Origin: Moesziomyces globuligerus | Taxonomy: Eukaryota > Basidiomycota > Ustilaginomycetes > Ustilaginales > Ustilaginaceae | NCBI GenBank assembly: GCA_030849465.1 | Contig: JARVLF010000010.1 | Location: 124,001 to 188,000, forward strand | DNA length: 64,000 bases | Reading direction: 5' to 3' | Shown here: positions 60,212 through 64,000 of the stretch, piece after piece | Position numbering within the stretch: position 1 is the stretch's first letter | Layout: each line of letters starts with the position of its first letter | The notes under the pieces: model-generated | Database searches by the model: none | What the model was told of the DNA's origin: nothing | Seen by the model: the letters and a program-made list of their open reading frames with translations, nothing else | Program-made: the position numbers and the translations under genes

Positions 60212-63200
60212 TTAATCAAAACTCGGCGGTGCGGCTCCAGGAGGCAGGTTGCCCTGCCTGCTGCCACCGCCAGGACCCGTCGTAGGCGAGGTCGCGGCGC
60301 CGGGCGGCATCTGCGAGCGGCGCGCGCCGCGCTGCACCTGACGCACGCCCTGCGCACTCGCCACCGGTCCGTCGTCCACCAGGCTGAATCCGCGCGTCGA
60401 AGGACGGCTCTGCGGACCCGCACCCGGCGACATCGAGGCGTCCGTCTCGGGCTCGGCCGTGTATGCCTGCATCGGGTACGCCGACTCGCTCACCGCCGGA
60501 TAGCGCTGCTCCGTCGACACGCTCCCGTGTCGCACGGCTACATCGCCGCCCGCGTATCGACGAGGCTCGGGATCCGGCGAGCTCGACGTAGATCCGATCA
60601 TCGGCCGCTTCTCGTCGTCCGCAAGGTCCGTATGCGGGTAGGCCTCGTAGACGCCCGCGCTCGGCGCCGCCGCGAGGCGCGAGGCGCTGTGCTGCGTCGG
60701 CGAAAAGGCGTGCACGCTGCCCAGAGCAGGATGCGTCGAGTTGTGCGGCAGGTTCGAGGGCGACGTCGCGCGCGGTCGCGGCACCACCACCGTACCCGGC
60801 GGCGAGGCGCCCGATCGCTGCTTGGCATCCGTCGCCAGCGGCGCGGGCAGCTCCAGCAGCGGCACCGAGTCGAGGCGCGCGCGCGCACCCGAGGCGCTCT
60901 TGGCATGCGACATCTCCGAGGCATCCGGTCCAAACTGCGACGCGCTCGACGAAGCAGCGGCGTTGGGCAGCGCGCGGCCAAACTGGTCGTGCTGGCCCGA
61001 CGGATTCGAGTGGAACGTGTCCGACGAGACCACCGAGTAGCGCGTGCTGCCCGACCTCTCGGGCGAGCCGGTGCGCTGCACGACGTCGTACGTCGAGTCA
61101 CGCGAGTGCGTGCCCGACTTCCAGCGACGCTCGCGCTCGAACTCGGCCCAGCGCTTCATCACAATGTGCGACGGGTCAAACTTGCCGTCGGCATCGCCAT
61201 GGTTGTCCTTCTTGTTCTCGCCTTGCACGACACGCGTCGCGCCCCACGAGAAGTCGTCCATGTGCCAGTAGGCGTACAGCGGCAGCACAAAGTTCCAGAT
61301 CGGCAGCGAGCACAGGTAGATCAGCATCCAGCCGACGTAGGCGATCTTGCGCGACGTGACGACGATGAGGATGCCTGGCAGACCCAGGATGAGCGCGAGC
61401 AGGATGAGCGGGATGGTGGGCGTCGGCACGTTCGGCAGGAACGCCTGCACGACCACGTAGAGCGTAAAGGCGATGGCAGCCGGCAGCACGAGCGTACCCG
61501 TAAGTTCCATAAAGACGACGAAGCGCATCGAGAAGCAGAAGGTGCCGCAGAGGTCGTTGACCATGACCAGCTCAAAGAGGTTGTGCACCGTCGAGTTGAT
61601 CCAGCGACGACGCTGCGAGAGCAGGATGCGGAACGTGTCCGGCACGATGGTCTTGCAGACTGCCTGGGGCACGAACATCATCTTTCGCTTGGGGAAGGTC
61701 TTGAGCATTAGCGTCGTCAGGTATCGGTCCTCGCCGAGCAGCAGCAGGTTCTTCTTGTGCAGCGTGTCCACCACGTTCTCCGAGTAGTGCTCGACAATGT
61801 CTGGGTTGGCCAGGATGGGCACCCAGTATCCGTGTGGGCCCTTGGGAGCCTTGATTCGGTAGGCACTGAAGCAGCCGGGCAGACAGGTGACACCGCCAAA
61901 GCACGCCTCGAAGGCCTTGGTCTGGTGATGCGAAATGTAGTACTCGAACACCTGGATCATGGTCACCCAGGTTTCGGACTTGTTGGCGATCTTGGTCTCA
62001 CCGCAGAGACCCATGATCTCGGGGTCCTCCACCATGCAGGCCACCATGCGCGAGAGCGAGTCGGGGAAGACCTTGGTATCCGCATCGACGCAGAGGACGA
62101 TCTCGTAATTGTCCGGCGACACGCCCGTGACGCGCCAGATGCTGTTGAAGAACTCGTACTCGAAGGCGGTCATGCGTTCGTCAAACATGACCTTCTGCAT
62201 GAACGCCATGAGCAGCACCTGCGAGTCACGCTTACCACGGTTACCGGGCTTGGCGCTGTCCGCCTCGAGGGGCGTACCGCACTTGGCCACAAGGATCATG
62301 GGGACGCGCTGCTGCTTGGACCGCTCGACGGTCTCGTCGTCGTAGTCGTAGAAGCCGGAGTAGATCTTGCACATGTTGTGGCGCTTGTAACCGTCGGCGA
62401 TGGCGATGTACGAGTTGCCTTCGACCTCCTCGGCAGGGATGACGAGGTCCTTCATCATCGAGAGACAAATGTCGGGCGTCGAGATGTCGGAGCCGGCACC
62501 CTTGACGATACCGTCGGCAATGACGAGGAGCAGCTTGTGGCTGTTGGGGTAGTCGGTGGTGGCAAGACTGTCGAGCGTGGTGCGAAGACCTTCGAACGAC
62601 TCCGAGTAGGCGGTCACGAGGCAGATCGAGTGGGCGAGCTGGAAGCCGAAGGGTCGGTAGTCGGGGCCAGGCTGGGCAACGATGTTGTGGAGCGGGAAGG
62701 GGCAGATCCCCATGGCGCCCTCGCCAGGGCTGCCGGACAAGGACGAACGGCGCGAGTGATCCTTGGGTGCCAAGGAAGCCGAGCTTCGGCCTCCCGATGG
62801 CGAGCCAGGGGGCGAGCCACCGAGGGGCGAAGCGACGCCGAGACGGCCAGCGCGGGTCATGCGCTTCTCGCTGAGGGGCATGGGGGCACGGGAGCCGCTC
62901 TTGAGGCTGAGCGGGTCGGCGACCGAGAAACGACTCTGTGTGGGCAGGAAGGACTTGTGCTTGCGCGCGTTGGGGCGGTATCCGGCCGGAGCGGGGCGGT
63001 AGATGTCGTCGGACCACTGCTCGATCTCGGCGGCACGCTTCATGCGCTGCTCGTACGACTCGTTGGCGTAGTTGCCGAGGCGCCACGAGAGGAACCAGCC
63101 GAAGAGGACGGCCATGAAGAACTTGATGGCGACGACGCCAATGATAAAGACGAGCGAGAGGTAGAGCTCGACCTTGGAGGCGACGCAGCCGATGGTCTCC

Positions 63201-64000
63201 GAGTCGATGAAGCCGATGCGGGTGATCTGCTCGAGGCAGGCAAACTCGTTGTCGAGGCGCTGGCGCATGACGGCCGAGGTGACATCGCGACCGGCCCACT
63301 CGTCGTTACGGCGCTTGAGCGTGTCGAAGAGCGCAGGGTAGGCGAGGTTGGCGGTGAGGTTGTTGAGACGGTTGAGGTCGAGAACGGCGCCGCGGAAGAC
63401 GGCAAGGTTGCGCGAGGTGTCGGTGATGTTGTTCCAGTTGAGCGAGACCTGACCGCGCTTGCGGAGGGCGCGGTTGGCGGGAATGCCGCCATCGTTGAAT
63501 TGATTGACGATGGCGCCCGTGTGGCACATGGTGTTGTTGGCGTAGCCGCCCCTGCCGTCCTGGCGGACGAGGGTGCAGTCAAAGTAGCGCGGAGGCTGGG
63601 CACCGCCGGCACGTTCGGTGATGAAGGTGGTGCAGGCAGCACCGACCTTCTGGAAGAGCAAGCTGCCATCCTGACCACCCGAAGACCAGGGCTCCGAGTA
63701 GATGGGGTTGGTTCGGTTGTAGATGGTGTCCGGGCCAAAGGGACCGACCTGCGGGTGGACGAAGCCGTCAAAGCTGTAATCGTAACCGTTGAAGGTCATG
63801 GAACCGACGTCGATGGTACCGAGCGTGTAGCGGTCCGGCGCGGTGCCGCAGACGGTCTGGGTAAAGCCGAAGGTGAGGAAACCGACGGCGGCCATGATGA
63901 GCGTGATGATGCCGATGAGGCCCATCTTCTCGCGCCAGGCGCGCTGCTGCTCTGGTGTGCGGATTCCAAAGATGCGGAGGAAGGGACCGGGGCAGCAGAT
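60212..64000 (-). CDS. Class IV chitin synthase, 5' end outside the window (1262 aa visible)
   Basis: This membrane glycosyltransferase polymerises GlcNAc from UDP-GlcNAc into cell-wall chitin. The frame is open to the right window edge; the visible protein starts [19 protein letters not shown], then [20 protein letters not shown] (first TM). The N-terminal start is therefore missing. A second TM lies near 63060-63150. The Chitin_synth_2 core includes [12 protein letters not shown] (about 62066-62100), [40 protein letters not shown] (about 61870-61930), [13 protein letters not shown] (about 61700-61745) and the catalytic QRRRWINS (about 61597-61617). Further TM helices follow at 61280-61560. 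There is no myosin motor visible, and the short N-terminus with two TMs before the core fits class IV (Chs3/Chs5/Chs7-type). The C-terminal about 330 residues are Ser/Pro-rich and probably cytosolic and regulatory. Partial gene. Confidence 0.92.
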   Translation of the reverse strand: MCCPGPFLRIFGIRTPEQQRAWREKMGLIGIITLIMAAVGFLTFGFTQTVCGTAPDRYTLGTIDVGSMTFNGYDYSFDGFVHPQVGPFGPDTIYNRTNPIYSEPWSSGGQDGSLLFQKVGAACTTFITERAGGAQPPRYFDCTLVRQDGRGGYANNTMCHTGAIVNQFNDGGIPANRALRKRGQVSLNWNNITDTSRNLAVFRGAVLDLNRLNNLTANLAYPALFDTLKRRNDEWAGRDVTSAVMRQRLDNEFACLEQITRIGFIDSETIGCVASKVELYLSLVFIIGVVAIKFFMAVLFGWFLSWRLGNYANESYEQRMKRAAEIEQWSDDIYRPAPAGYRPNARKHKSFLPTQSRFSVADPLSLKSGSRAPMPLSEKRMTRAGRLGVASPLGGSPPGSPSGGRSSASLAPKDHSRRSSLSGSPGEGAMGICPFPLHNIVAQPGPDYRPFGFQLAHSICLVTAYSESFEGLRTTLDSLATTDYPNSHKLLLVIADGIVKGAGSDISTPDICLSMMKDLVIPAEEVEGNSYIAIADGYKRHNMCKIYSGFYDYDDETVERSKQQRVPMILVAKCGTPLEADSAKPGNRGKRDSQVLLMAFMQKVMFDERMTAFEYEFFNSIWRVTGVSPDNYEIVLCVDADTKVFPDSLSRMVACMVEDPEIMGLCGETKIANKSETWVTMIQVFEYYISHHQTKAFEACFGGVTCLPGCFSAYRIKAPKGPHGYWVPILANPDIVEHYSENVVDTLHKKNLLLLGEDRYLTTLMLKTFPKRKMMFVPQAVCKTIVPDTFRILLSQRRRWINSTVHNLFELVMVNDLCGTFCFSMRFVVFMELTGTLVLPAAIAFTLYVVVQAFLPNVPTPTIPLILLALILGLPGILIVVTSRKIAYVGWMLIYLCSLPIWNFVLPLYAYWHMDDFSWGATRVVQGENKKDNHGDADGKFDPSHIVMKRWAEFERERRWKSGTHSRDSTYDVVQRTGSPERSGSTRYSVVSSDTFHSNPSGQHDQFGRALPNAAASSSASQFGPDASEMSHAKSASGARARLDSVPLLELPAPLATDAKQRSGASPPGTVVVPRPRATSPSNLPHNSTHPALGSVHAFSPTQHSASRLAAAPSAGVYEAYPHTDLADDEKRPMIGSTSSSPDPEPRRYAGGDVAVRHGSVSTEQRYPAVSESAYPMQAYTAEPETDASMSPGAGPQSRPSTRGFSLVDDGPVASAQGVRQVQRGARRSQMPPGAATSPTTGPGGGSRQGNLPPGAAPPSFD

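Noticed and set aside
60029..61711. 560-codon plus-strand ORF starting with a poly-valine run
   Set aside because: The poly-Val is translation of the GTC microsatellite and the rest is antisense to the chitin synthase.
1..64000. tRNA, 5S rRNA and snRNA genes
   Set aside because: I looked in the gaps for B-box-like GGTTCGANTCC and U1/U6 core motifs and saw none convincing; a covariance search would be decisive.

Overview
This window is a gene-dense, GC-rich piece of a fungal nuclear chromosome, most likely from a smut fungus (Ustilaginaceae: the Ustilago, Sporisorium, Pseudozyma or Moesziomyces group). The evidence is long single-exon ORFs with G/C-rich third positions, very few introns (canonical GTAAG/GTATG donors), short intergenic gaps, homopolymer and CT-rich leaders, and a eukaryotic gene set including a class IV chitin synthase. 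The species assignment is inference. I see no transposon, CRISPR array, rRNA or tRNA gene, and no virus-derived gene.

Layout. 0.8-8 kb: a possible LYR/DUF1763-type small mitochondrial protein (+), an unrecognised 603-residue acidic/basic nuclear-looking protein (+), and a large two-RRM RNA-binding protein (-). 9-12.7 kb: mitochondrial ribosomal protein uS5m (+), then a very small gene cut into eight exons (+) that I could reconstruct by hand into a 69-75 residue Tudor/KOW-like protein, then 1.2 kb with no recognisable gene. 12.7-30.4 kb: exocyst subunit Sec8 (-), a METTL21-like lysine methyltransferase (+) and a 3323-residue intronless VPS13 lipid-transfer protein (+). 30.4-34.6 kb: a long repeat-containing leader and a BTG/Tob-family protein (+). 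34.9-39.2 kb: DNA polymerase alpha subunit B (-) and a TFIIIC subunit (+), head to head. 39.5-44 kb: RanBP1 (-), p24 cargo receptor Emp24 (+), Nop58 (-). 44.7-47.3 kb: proteasome ATPase Rpt2 (+) and Tim22 (+). 47.5-58.4 kb: a run of minus-strand genes: Rrp7, IMP dehydrogenase, Hat1 and an ABCC (MRP/Ycf1-like) transporter. The right edge cuts the 5' end of a class IV chitin synthase (-).

The genes are essentially housekeeping and do not form one pathway. Three themes recur: ribosome biogenesis and nuclear RNA metabolism (Nop58, Rrp7, TFIIIC, RanBP1, RRM protein), secretion and membrane traffic leading to the cell wall (Sec8, Emp24, VPS13, chitin synthase, ABCC pump), and mitochondria (uS5m, Tim22, perhaps the first gene). 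Several pairs share short divergent promoters (POL12/TFIIIC, RPT2/NOP58, RanBP1/EMP24, SEC8/methyltransferase). The most unusual feature is the eight-exon micro-gene at 10.65-11.42 kb.
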